DNA from: Methanosarcina siciliae T4/M | GTDB lineage: Archaea > Halobacteriota > Methanosarcinia > Methanosarcinales > Methanosarcinaceae | Direction of reading: 5' to 3' | Length of the DNA: 64,000 nt | Assembly: GCF_000970085.1 (NCBI RefSeq) | Contig: NZ_CP009506.1 | Coordinates: forward strand, 2,232,001 to 2,296,000 | Notes under the pieces: model-generated | Told to the model about the DNA's origin: nothing | Databases searched by the model: none | Seen by the model: the letters and a program-made list of their open reading frames with translations, nothing else | Shown here: one piece after another, positions 24,981 to 33,004 of the stretch | Position numbering within the stretch: position 1 is the stretch's first letter | Layout: each line of letters begins with the position of its first letter | Program-made: the position numbers and the translations under genes

Positions 24981-26123
24981 TCATGCAAATATCTTTTCAA
25001 GCCTTTCAAGCGCTTCCCGGATTCTGTCAATGGATGTTGCATAAGAAATCCTGATAAAGTCCTCGCCTGAAGCTCCGAATGCAATTCCCGGAGTCACTGC
25101 CACATGAGCTTCCTTCAGGAGCCTTTCAGCAACCTCGGTCCCGTTTCCATACTCGCTCACATTGGCAAAGGCATAGAAGGCTCCGTCCGGTTTCTTGCAC
25201 TCAATCCCTATTTTGTTCAGCCCGTCGATAAGGATATCCCTGCGCATTTTAAAGCGGTCAACCATTGCTTTGACGCCGTCCTGGGGACCCTGCAGGGCTT
25301 CAAGTCCGCCGTATTGAACAAAGGTTGTGGCGCTGCTTACCGAGTGGGACTGGATCTTCTGCAGAAGTTTAAAGATCTCAGGGGGAGCGGTAAGGTATCC
25401 GAGTCTCCAGCCGGTCATTGCGTATGCCTTGGAAAAACCGTTTACAGTGATGGTTCTATCCTGCATTCCGTCAAAACTGCCGATACTGATATGTTCCCGG
25501 TCATAGATGATTTTCTCATATATTTCATCTGAGACTACCAGCATGTCGTGGTCAATTGCAAGATCGGCAATGCACTGGAGAGTCTTTTTCCCGAATACTC
25601 CGCCTGTCGGGTTGCCCGGGCTGTTTACAACAATGAGCTTTGTCTTGTCATTTATGTACTCGGCGAAATTATCCGGCAAAAAGCCTTTTTCAGGGACTGT
25701 AGGCACCCAGACCGTATCTGCTCCTGAAAAACGTATGCAGGCATCATATGTTACCCAGGCAGGGTCAAAGAGGAGAGCCTGATCCCCGTCGTCAAGGGCA
25801 CCCATCATTATTTCGAAAATCGCCTGTTTTGCCCCTGGGGTGACCAGCACGTCTTTTTCGGTCACTTCAAGATAGTTTTCCGTCTTCAATTTTTCGGCAA
25901 TAGCTGCCCTCAGCTCCGGAATGCCTGCAGAAGGAGCGTAATGGGTTTTTCCCTCGTACATAGCCTTTGCTGCAGCATCGCAGATGTTTTTAGGGGTATC
26001 GAAATCAGGTTCACCAAGGCTGAAATTGATTACGTCTGCACCCTCTTTTATCATTCTGGTTGCGATATTGGAGATCCGGATCGTTGCGGATTCTTCTACA
26101 CGCTTGAGCCTTGCGGATGTCAT
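24981..26123 (-). CDS. Class I/II PLP aminotransferase (aspartate aminotransferase-like)
   Basis: The 380-residue enzyme is a fold-type I aminotransferase of the AAT-I gamma group. Markers are NFSLGEPDFDTP at residue 33, VNSPGNPTGG at 166, DEIYEK near 199, the PLP lysine K232 in GFSKAYAMTGWRLGY, and the substrate arginine in FIRISYA near residue 361. Such enzymes transaminate aspartate, alanine or aromatic residues, and the exact substrate cannot be read from sequence. It follows ribC and ribH with a 55-base gap, so it is probably cotranscribed with them. This may be convenience rather than a flavin function. Confidence 0.92.
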   Translation of the reverse strand: MTSARLKRVEESATIRISNIATRMIKEGADVINFSLGEPDFDTPKNICDAAAKAMYEGKTHYAPSAGIPELRAAIAEKLKTENYLEVTEKDVLVTPGAKQAIFEIMMGALDDGDQALLFDPAWVTYDACIRFSGADTVWVPTVPEKGFLPDNFAEYINDKTKLIVVNSPGNPTGGVFGKKTLQCIADLAIDHDMLVVSDEIYEKIIYDREHISIGSFDGMQDRTITVNGFSKAYAMTGWRLGYLTAPPEIFKLLQKIQSHSVSSATTFVQYGGLEALQGPQDGVKAMVDRFKMRRDILIDGLNKIGIECKKPDGAFYAFANVSEYGNGTEVAERLLKEAHVAVTPGIAFGASGEDFIRISYATSIDRIREALERLEKIFA

Positions 26124-26178
26124 AGGGATGGTCCTGGTTTGTTACATTTTTGCTAGCTTATCGAAGCGTCAAGGAACT

Positions 26179-26583
26179 TCACAGCCGCCGCACCAGCTTT
26201 ACTGCAGCTTCCACTGCCCTTTTAGCATAGTCAACACGTTCATGAGCAGCCATCCTGGTCATGCCCGGACCCGGAATTCCGAGAGTTACCGGCTTGTTAA
26301 ACTCAAGGGAAAGGTCCATGATTTTCCTTGCGGCATGCTGCATAACCACCTGATCATGGTCGGTCTCACCTTCGATTACCGACCCTATAGTCACCACTGC
26401 ATCAATATCCTCCCTCTGGCAGAGCTTCTTGATTGCAAGGGGCATGTCAAAGACCCCGGGCACGAGAATGGTCTCTTTAACTGTTGCCCCCAGGAATTCT
26501 GCATGTTCTCTTCCAAGCAGCTCCATCTGGTAGGTCAGATCCCTGTTAAATTCAGCTACAACAAATCCTAGGCTGATAGTCAT
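26179..26583 (-). CDS. ribH: 6,7-dimethyl-8-ribityllumazine synthase
   Basis: The 134-residue enzyme condenses 5-amino-6-ribitylamino-uracil with dihydroxybutanone phosphate to form lumazine. Family motifs are FVVAEFNRDLT at residue 7, PGVFDMPLAIKKL near residue 43, VVTIGSVIEGETDHDQVV near residue 64 and PVTLGIPGPGMTRMAAHER near residue 97. The catalytic histidine lies in the TDHDQV loop. It is shorter than bacterial RibH, as usual in archaea. The gene follows ribC by 40 bases and likely shares its transcript. Confidence 0.95.
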   Translation of the reverse strand: MTISLGFVVAEFNRDLTYQMELLGREHAEFLGATVKETILVPGVFDMPLAIKKLCQREDIDAVVTIGSVIEGETDHDQVVMQHAARKIMDLSLEFNKPVTLGIPGPGMTRMAAHERVDYAKRAVEAAVKLVRRL

Positions 26584-26623
26584 TTAGTAAGGTCTCCAGT
26601 CTTGTTTTTAACTTAAAGTCGCT

Positions 26624-27088
26624 TCACATTCTCAAAGGACCAGCGTCCTCAAAACCCTGCCTCTGGCCGGTACCGGCTTCCCTTACCAGTTTTTCCGGCT
26701 TGAAGAGCAGTTTTATCACGTTTAAAGCATGTTCCCGGGTCCTTCTGTCCATGAGAAGAGAAAGTTCTTTTTCGTCTTTTCCTTCATCCTCGTGGACAAA
26801 GACCTCTATAATATGAGTGTTGGTCATGAGCTGGGCCATTATAAGACCCTGAGAAGCTTCATGAGCGCACATTTTGTCTTTTTGCTGGGCACCGGGCATT
26901 CCAAGGGCCATTACGATATCGCAGCCTTCTTCTTCAATAAGCTTTTTGGCAGCTACAGGAAGGTCTTTTATCCCGGGCACTGTTACCCTTTTAATCTGTA
27001 CGGATACGTTTTTCTGTATCTCGTCGATTGCTGCACGCCCCATATTATAGCGCGCAAACGTGGTATCTGCAATTCCTATTGTGGGCAT
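26624..27088 (-). CDS. ribC: Archaeal riboflavin synthase
   Basis: The 154-residue protein is the archaeal RibC type, unrelated to bacterial RibE but homologous to lumazine synthase. It begins MPTIGIADTTFARYNMGRAA and carries VTVPGIKDLPVAAKKLIEEE and VMALGMPGAQQKDKMCAHEASQG. It dismutates two lumazine molecules to riboflavin. Placed directly upstream of ribH, it gives the last two steps of riboflavin synthesis in one transcript, with ribL encoded on the other strand nearby. Confidence 0.95.
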   Translation of the reverse strand: MPTIGIADTTFARYNMGRAAIDEIQKNVSVQIKRVTVPGIKDLPVAAKKLIEEEGCDIVMALGMPGAQQKDKMCAHEASQGLIMAQLMTNTHIIEVFVHEDEGKDEKELSLLMDRRTREHALNVIKLLFKPEKLVREAGTGQRQGFEDAGPLRM

Positions 27089-27176
27089 GTGAATCCGATC
27101 GGAATTTAAATATCAATGTTCTCTGGTTTTCCTGAACTATTTATATACTTTGGTTTTGGAGGATTTTTTTATCCTC

Positions 27177-28328
27177 TTATACCCTGTCAATAACGCGCAT
27201 TGCAGCTTCCGTACCTGCTCCTACGCAGTCAATGTAACCTCGCTTGCTCAGCACGATTTCCAGCTGCTGGATGGTGGAGAGGACATCTCTTGCAGTTACA
27301 TTCCCCATGTTTCCGATCCTGAAAATCTTGCCCTTAAGGCGTTCCTGCCCTCCGGCTATAATTACACCCCGCTTCTTCATATCGTTTTTAATGTCTTCCC
27401 CATCAATCCCTGCAGGGGCTTTCATTGCAGTGACGGTGTTGGAGTACTTGCTATATTCGTTAAGCTGAGGGAACATCTCTATGTTCATTGCGCCGACCGC
27501 TACCCTTACCGCTTCGGAGAGAGACCTGTGCCTTTTGATCCTTGCTTCCATGCCTTCTTCCTTTACGATGTGAAGGGCTTCCTGCATGGCATAGAACAGA
27601 GGAATTGCAGGGGTGTATGGTGTTTCAGGTTTGGGTTTGTCTCCGCTCTTTTTATATGCTTTAAGGTCATTATAGTATGGCCTTTTCTTCATGGCGTTTA
27701 TTGCCTCAAAGGCTTTTTCGCTTACGGAAACAGCTGACATCCCGGGTGGAGCTGCAATGCACTTCTGCGATCCCACGATTGCAATGTCAATGCCCCATTC
27801 ATCGACTTTGACTTCATCTCCTCCGAGGGAGGTTACGCCGTCCATAATAAAAATAGCATCGTGCTTTTTTGCAAGTTTGCCGATTTCTACAGCAGGGTTA
27901 AGGATACCTGCAGAGGTTTCGTTGTGGACAAGGGTGATGGCTTTTGCCCCTTCTTCGAGCTTCTCCTTGACCATTTCAAGGTCAACTGGAAGTCCCCATT
28001 CAAACTCCAGGGGTACCACGTCAGCATAAATAGCTGCAAGGTCTTTGAAACGCTGTCCGAACTTCCCATTTTCTATGGCGATAACTTTGTCCCCACTTCC
28101 GGCCACAGACCCGACTGCGGCTTCCATCCCGGCAGTCCCGGAGCCGCTGAGTAAAAAGATGTCATTCTTTGTCTGAAACACGTCAGCAAGAATCTGCCTG
28201 CAATCGGTATAAATTCCTGCAAATTCAGCACTCCGGTGGTTAATCATCGGTTTTGACATCACCCTAAGGACTCTGGGTGTAACAGGTACGGGTCCAGGCA
28301 TCATGAGAAGGGCATCTTCCATATCCAT
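27177..28328 (-). CDS. Class V aminotransferase (alanine-glyoxylate / phosphoserine type)
   Basis: The 383-residue PLP enzyme belongs to the alanine-glyoxylate / serine-pyruvate aminotransferase family. It shows MMPGPVPVTPRVLRVM at the N-terminus, LSGSGTAGMEAAVGS near residue 64, FIMDGVTSLGGDEV near residue 168, and the PLP lysine in VGSQKCIAAPPGMS near residue 191. The M. jannaschii relative MJ0959 is a broad-specificity enzyme with phosphoserine activity, so serine synthesis is a likely role. I chose ATG 28328, since a GGAG lies nine bases upstream. GTG 28343 is the alternative. It lies 88 bases ahead of ribC, possibly the first gene of that unit. Confidence 0.88.
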   Translation of the reverse strand: MDMEDALLMMPGPVPVTPRVLRVMSKPMINHRSAEFAGIYTDCRQILADVFQTKNDIFLLSGSGTAGMEAAVGSVAGSGDKVIAIENGKFGQRFKDLAAIYADVVPLEFEWGLPVDLEMVKEKLEEGAKAITLVHNETSAGILNPAVEIGKLAKKHDAIFIMDGVTSLGGDEVKVDEWGIDIAIVGSQKCIAAPPGMSAVSVSEKAFEAINAMKKRPYYNDLKAYKKSGDKPKPETPYTPAIPLFYAMQEALHIVKEEGMEARIKRHRSLSEAVRVAVGAMNIEMFPQLNEYSKYSNTVTAMKAPAGIDGEDIKNDMKKRGVIIAGGQERLKGKIFRIGNMGNVTARDVLSTIQQLEIVLSKRGYIDCVGAGTEAAMRVIDRV

Positions 28329-28650
28329 CTTATTGTTCTCCACATTTTTTCAAAGATTCAATCGCTTTTTAGTTTTGACTGTTAAGGAAATTTATGTAAC
28401 CTCTATAATCTTCAGTCATGTAGTCCTGATAATCCAGGGTTATATTTTTACGAACACAGCGTACTATAAGGGCTACGCATCAGCTCACGCCGGATGTATT
28501 TTCGATCGCATTTGCCATGTTTCTTTGGTCATTTCAGACAGATTAAGCACCGAATTTAATTAAGGATTCAGGTTTAAATGAATCCTAGTATATAATTCAT
28601 GTGCTTTCCATGTTCGATCTCAGATCCGAGATTAAGGAAAATGGCTCAAA
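28329..28650. other. Intergenic region
   Basis: It lies upstream of the class V aminotransferase gene and downstream of the XRE-CBS gene. It is AT-rich; I see no coding frame and no convincing hairpin. Confidence 0.4.
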
Positions 28651-29214
28651 TTATTGTCCCTGAAGGAGTTTCATCACGTCATGTTTTGTTACAACGCCCA
28701 CTACTGCTCCTTTTTCTACTACAAGTACGGCCGGGTTTCCTTCCAGGATGTGGGAAACTACTGAGATCGATATTCTTGGCGATACTGTCGGAAAAGATTC
28801 TCCCATTATTCCTGAAATTTTCAACTGAGATATTGATTTTTTCTTACTCTCACTCATCAGTTTCACGATCATATCTTCCGAAATACTTCCAACCGGAATG
28901 CCCCTGTCAAGAACGGGGATCTGTGAAAAACCATGAATATGCATAAGGTTTACCACTTCTTCTACCGAGTCTTCGGGGGAAACATGAAGAACAGGGGAAT
29001 GCATCAGGTCTTTTATGATGATCTGCTGCTCCTTTTCAGCTTCCTCAAAAGCATCAAGGATTTTCCTGACTGTTGAAAGCCTGGGGTCTACGTCTCCAGA
29101 TTCTATACGGGCTATAAGGGGCTGGCTTACACCTGCCCTTTTAGCCAGGTCGCTCTGGGTAAGCCCGAGTTCATTCCTTCTTTTTTTAAGATTTTCGGGT
29201 GTTGGAAGCTGCAT
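28651..29214 (-). CDS. XRE-type transcription regulator with CBS domains
   Basis: The 187-residue regulator has an N-terminal XRE helix-turn-helix (RRNELGLTQSDLAKRAGVSQ, residues 12-31, then PLIARIESGDVDPRLSTV). Two CBS domains cover residues about 65-187, with LMHSPVLHVSPEDSVEEVV and GIMGESFPTVSPRISISVV. CBS pairs bind adenosyl nucleotides, so it may sense energy charge or S-adenosylmethionine. A short inverted repeat sits five bases upstream of the ATG, a good place for autoregulation. The same repeat occurs ahead of ribL and the DUF39 gene. Confidence 0.92.
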   Translation of the reverse strand: MQLPTPENLKKRRNELGLTQSDLAKRAGVSQPLIARIESGDVDPRLSTVRKILDAFEEAEKEQQIIIKDLMHSPVLHVSPEDSVEEVVNLMHIHGFSQIPVLDRGIPVGSISEDMIVKLMSESKKKSISQLKISGIMGESFPTVSPRISISVVSHILEGNPAVLVVEKGAVVGVVTKHDVMKLLQGQ

Positions 29215-29218
29215 ATAT

Positions 29219-29233
29219 ATTACCGATAGTAAT
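29219..29233 (-). promoter_or_regulatory. Candidate autoregulatory operator ATTAC-N5-GTAAT
   Basis: ATTAC-CGATA-GTAAT starts five bases upstream of the XRE-CBS start codon, and an ATATAT run adjoins it. It matches the repeat at 24303-24317 in arms, spacer length and the flanking AT run. Confidence 0.4.
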
Positions 29234-29821
29234 TATGGTATTTAATGTAATTGGTTAACATAATTTAAGGAGTTGTATATAAATGATTTTCGAAGTTGTT
29301 TGCCTTTTTTATGAAAAATCTTTAGAAGGAGGTTATCAATAAATAATTAAATTTTAAAATGTCCGGGTTTAAGAAAAAAAGTTAAAAACAGTTGTAAAAA
29401 ATTAAACTTTTGTGATGAAAAAGAGAACTGAAAAAGGCATTTTAGACCTTAAAAACTGGGTTATCTCAGAGAAATGTGATGTTTTTGCATGTTAATCAAC
29501 ACTGTTTAATCCTTATAAAGAATATTGATGACAGATCAACATCTTAGAAACAGAAATTTTCCGGCACGCCTATACAAACCATACCCGTGAAATGAAAATT
29601 TTAATGTCCTCTCCAGGTGTTGGTGTCCAATATAATCAGAAATTTTGAACGAGGGTCCGGAGTGCGAAATCAGAGATAATTTCATACCAAATAAGAAATA
29701 TTTATAAATTTTGACTCAGTTAGTAAGAATCAAAAAAATTAATTTCAGATTTCAGTTTGAAAAATAAGGTTCTTTGTTTTTCTCCGCTGAAATGTCTTAA
29801 GATTCCAGAAGGCGACCGAAA
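29234..29821. other. Intergenic region upstream of the methyltransferase
   Basis: A divergent gap of almost 600 bases, strongly AT-rich. TATA-like AAATATTTATAAAT lies at 29697-29710, about 115 bases ahead of the methyltransferase. No credible coding frame or strong hairpin was found. Confidence 0.5.
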
Positions 29822-30634
29822 ATGAGTGAAATTGACTGGGACTCTCCCGAGGGTGCTGAAAGGTATGACCGGAACTGCGATCACCAGTTCCAGAAAGGAC
29901 AGATACTGGTAGAAATGATGGGAATAAAAAAAGGGGATTTCGTGCTCGATGTAGGCTGCGGGACCGGGCGGCAGGCTTTGAACGTCGCTGGAATTCTCGG
30001 ACCGACTGGCCAGCTCACAGGAATCGATCCTTCCTCATATCGCATTAAGCTTGCTCGAAAAAAAGTTGTGGAAGGTTCCCCCGGAAATGTCCGTTTTCTG
30101 GTAGGGCAGGCCGAGGACCTCAGAGTCGTGCCGGACAACTCGATAAACCATGCGTATTTTTGCTCCTCATTCCACTGGGTTGACGACAAGAAAACCGCCC
30201 TTAAAGAAATATATCGGGTACTCCGTCCAGGGGGCAGGGTTGGCATGACAACACTTGATAGGGACAGCCCTAACACAATGAGGGCACTTGTAGATCCCAT
30301 TCTTGCAAAATATAACATTGAAAAGCGCCACGAATGGCACAGGGGCATGAGAAAAGTAACCGCACCGGAACTCCACGATCTGCTTTCAGGCGCCGGCTTT
30401 ACCGGTATCTCAATCGAACCAAAGGCTGTCCAGTTGAAGTATAATTCTCCGGAAGAGTTTTTGCAGCACCTGGAAGAGAAAGACAGTCCGGATGGAGTAT
30501 TGAAAGACATTCCCGAAGAGATCAGAGAAAATATCAGACAGGAGATTACTGAAGGATTCAGAAAAGCCCAGACTCCGGAAGGCACTGGTTTTGGAAATAT
30601 TACGCTTTTTGCAATTGCAACAAAAGCTAACTAA
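29822..30634 (+). CDS. SAM-dependent methyltransferase
   Basis: The 270-residue protein is a class I methyltransferase of the UbiE/Methyltransf_11 type. Motif I is FVLDVGCGTGRQALNVAG near residues 40-57. The acidic residue ending the second strand is in TGIDPSSYRIKLARKK. Motif IV is in NHAYFCSSFHWVDDKKTAL, and EIYRVLRPGGRVGMTTL is the post-IV signature. The substrate, a small molecule or lipid, cannot be told. It stands alone, followed by an insertion-element remnant. Confidence 0.88.
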   Translation: MSEIDWDSPEGAERYDRNCDHQFQKGQILVEMMGIKKGDFVLDVGCGTGRQALNVAGILGPTGQLTGIDPSSYRIKLARKKVVEGSPGNVRFLVGQAEDLRVVPDNSINHAYFCSSFHWVDDKKTALKEIYRVLRPGGRVGMTTLDRDSPNTMRALVDPILAKYNIEKRHEWHRGMRKVTAPELHDLLSGAGFTGISIEPKAVQLKYNSPEEFLQHLEEKDSPDGVLKDIPEEIRENIRQEITEGFRKAQTPEGTGFGNITLFAIATKAN

Positions 30635-30997
30635 GGGATGTGGATGGATGTAAAATCAATAAAGGGATATTTTCAAGGTTTTCAGGTTTAGCAAAATCCA
30701 TTTTTGCTCCCACTTTCAGGAAACAAGTGAATTGATATATAAATATATCATAATGAATAAAATTAAAACAAAATTTAACGTAAACGCCGGAAATGGCATT
30801 AAACACCTGAATGCCATAAGCCAGGCTTGAGCGAATCAGCAGGTTGATGAAGCTTATGATAAAATCGGGTGGTTCTTTTTATTATAAGGGAGAACGCTGT
30901 ACTGTCGGGGCAGTCATCTTGCTCAAGGGCCTGCCTTACATCCTGACATTGACAGTTACCTAAAAATAAGTGCTCTTTTTTTGTGTAATTCGGTCAA
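30635..30997. other. Intergenic region before the transposase remnant
   Basis: No intact gene. Several frames carry short protein-like pieces with stops (for example QQVDEAYDKIGWFF around 30840-30880), suggesting decayed coding DNA. TATA-like TTGATATATAAATATA lies at 30733-30747. Confidence 0.35.
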
Positions 30998-31414
30998 ATG
31001 AACATCACAAAACAGAGAGCCTTCCCTACAATTCCTAACAAGGATATATGTCTTCCTATTGGAGCAACACTGGCTGTTCAATACTTTTTTGAAAAGCTCA
31101 ATTTTTCCGCCATTTTTGGTAAGTATAAAAGTAAAGGCCATGACATCAATAGTTTATTGATCGGATTGTTGAGCTATAAGCTCACTGAGAATTTCAGTAT
31201 CAAGGAAGCAAGTAACTGGATGAATCAAGGCGAAGCTATTGGTATCACAGTGAACAAAGGAAATGTTCTTGACTTACAACACTTTCCTGATACATATAAC
31301 CAGGTGAAGAGTAAACTTAAAAAAGGTTCTCTTATTGTTTTTGATAAGGGAGCTAATACCAAAGACAATATTGAGCTTATAGAAGGAGATGAGCTGAGGT
31401 ATTCATATCGTTGA
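30998..31414 (+). pseudogene. Internally deleted transposase (IS1634-like, IS4 superfamily)
   Basis: The 138-residue frame begins with the N-terminal region of methanosarcinal IS1634-type transposases: LPIGATLAVQYFFEKLNFS and LLIGLLSYKLTENFSIKEAS. It then joins GEAIGITVNKGNVLDLQHF directly to SKLKKGSLIVFDKGANTKDN. The latter belongs to the DDE catalytic core, which in full elements lies well over a hundred residues later. The middle is therefore deleted. The first catalytic region is missing and the frame ends early, so this cannot transpose. Pieces of a C-terminal region may follow to about 31587. Confidence 0.75.
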
Positions 31415-31893
31415 TGAGATATGAGTTTGAGGAAGTAAAACACAGATCCACAAAATTCATCAAAAAAAGCCTGTCGAATTTGACACTTACAGTCAATTTC
31501 TTGAAAAATGGGGTCAAAAAGTATATTTTCGCTAATTTTGACAAGATCAATAGCCTGATTGTAGCAAGAATGGGTGAAATTTGGTAGAATTTATAATAAC
31601 ATTTTTTATATTGATATTATATATCAAACTCATTTGGCTTAAAATCAAGGAGATTATTCTCTGAGAATTAGTGGATACTATCGAAATTGTAGATACAATT
31701 TAATATTTTATACAGATTTCTATGTTAGTTATGAATTTTCATTTCTTCAAATGAGAGTGCATCTCAGAAAGGCGTTTTTTGTAACTTTGCACTGTTTTAG
31801 TTCTCGAAATTTGTCAAATTTAGGGTATATGAGCGATTAGCAGGGACAACTTATTATTAGAAGTTATTCAGTTATTATGCAGTCACTTTTATT
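31415..31893. other. Transposase tail and AT-rich gap
   Basis: A reading from 31414 to 31587 gives MRYEFEEVKHRSTKFIKKSL and then FANFDKINSLIVARMGEIW before a stop. This is probably the shifted C-terminal end of the transposase remnant. The rest is AT-rich with no feature except the minisatellite at its right edge. Confidence 0.45.
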
Positions 31894-32028
31894 CAGAAAT
31901 AATAGAATCAGAAATAATAAAATCAGAAATAATAAAATCAGAAATAATAAAATCAGAAATAATAAAATCAGAAATAATAAAATCAGAAATAATAAAATCA
32001 GAAATAATAAAATCAGGGATAATAGAAT
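31894..32028. repeat. 15-bp minisatellite, nine copies
   Basis: The unit CAGAAATAATAAAAT repeats nine times without gaps. Copies 2-8 are identical; the first has one change and the last two (CAGGGATAATAGAAT differs at three positions). Since 15 is divisible by three, both strands stay open, but the translations (IRNNK or LILLF units) look like noise. It lies just past the stop of the 161-residue minus-strand gene. Confidence 0.95.
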
Positions 32029-32044
32029 TAAAGAGATGTGCCGG

Positions 32045-32530
32045 TCAGATATCAAAGTTAACCTTTAATACCGCGCAAGGTGGCAGATTTTTGATTTGTA
32101 CGCCATCCGGAGTTCCTGTTAACTCCACTCTATCAAATTCATTTGAACCGCAGAGCACGTCCTGATTCGGGTGAGTGCCTGGTGTGATGTTGCAGTTCAG
32201 CACGGTTTTCTTACCGGCCGACACTACGATTGGAAGCCTTGCTGAGGCAGGATGGTCCTTTGGAAGGACTATTAATGGGGACCTGATTTCCCGAATCATG
32301 AAGAGAACGCATTTAAGCCCTTTCTCCGTTTTTTCATCAACCGAAAACGCAGAAGCAACAATAAGGTCGTGAGGTTCGAGTCCGAGTACGATCTCTTCAT
32401 TTTCAGTTTCCAGAAAGTACTGCCCATACGGCCCTGCTTTCACAATAGCCACTATTCCTGCAGTGCCGCGCAGGAAAAGCATTTCACTTTCCATCAGTGA
32501 TATTTCGTTGGTAGTATTCGATTTATTCAT
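32045..32530 (-). CDS. Hypothetical protein
   Basis: The 161-residue product has no signal peptide or membrane segment and is not from a family I recognise. It appears beta-rich, with LRGTAGIVAIVKAGPYGQYF, GLEPHDLIVASAFSVDE and SPLIVLPKDHPASARLPIVVSAGKKTVLN. Codon use fits the neighbouring housekeeping genes rather than the AT-rich islands. It shares orientation with the zinc-ribbon gene upstream (75 bases away), so the two may be one transcript. The 15-bp minisatellite follows its stop. Confidence 0.7.
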   Translation of the reverse strand: MNKSNTTNEISLMESEMLFLRGTAGIVAIVKAGPYGQYFLETENEEIVLGLEPHDLIVASAFSVDEKTEKGLKCVLFMIREIRSPLIVLPKDHPASARLPIVVSAGKKTVLNCNITPGTHPNQDVLCGSNEFDRVELTGTPDGVQIKNLPPCAVLKVNFDI

Positions 32531-32604
32531 GCTACAGATAAGTATCTAAAAATCCTATTCTTTCAGCAGTTGATCGGTTTCTGCTACATCAGAATTCTGC
32601 TACA

Positions 32605-32757
32605 TCAGGTTTCTGATACATTTGAAGACTGACAGGCAGGGCACTTTACATTTTTCCCGATACCTTTGAATTTATTCCCACAGTCCTTGCATACATACTC
32701 TTTAACCGGCAGTTTTCCTTCCATATTGAAATCAAACGGGTCTCCGACGCTGCACAT
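32605..32757 (-). CDS. Small zinc-ribbon protein
   Basis: A 50-residue frame starts at ATG 32757: MCSVGDPFDFNMEGKLPVKE, then YVCKDCGNKFKGIGKNVKCP and ACQSSNVSET. The two CxxC pairs, CKDC and CPAC, 16 residues apart, form a rubredoxin-like or zinc-ribbon knuckle. The GNKFKGIGKNVKCPACQS pattern is typical of small archaeal zinc-ribbon proteins. It is too short for routine calls. It is upstream of the 161-residue gene on the same strand and may be cotranscribed. The coding call is good; the function is unknown. Confidence 0.75.
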   Translation of the reverse strand: MCSVGDPFDFNMEGKLPVKEYVCKDCGNKFKGIGKNVKCPACQSSNVSET

Positions 32758-33004
32758 TCTTATTACCTCATGGTTTTGTCAGGGCTTCCGTAATCATCTA
32801 GCCCACATGTTATTACTCATACTTATGCAATTAATAGCTTTCCATATATGGCTCCGGGAAATTTCGGACTGCAAAACGAATTCGGGAATGTCCGTTCCTG
32901 CTTAAAATTCGTCCTTGCTTCTGCTCTCCGGCAACTCATCAGTTTTTCGATCCTGGTCGATCTTCCTGACTTCAAGAACAAAAAATCAAAAAAGTTTTGG
33001 GGCT

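Noticed and set aside
31894..32028. Possible CRISPR array
   Set aside because: Units are contiguous with no spacers, so this is a simple minisatellite.
31877..32068. Open frames on both strands over the minisatellite
   Set aside because: Open only because the 15-bp unit has no stops; the products are simple IRNNK or LILLF repeats.
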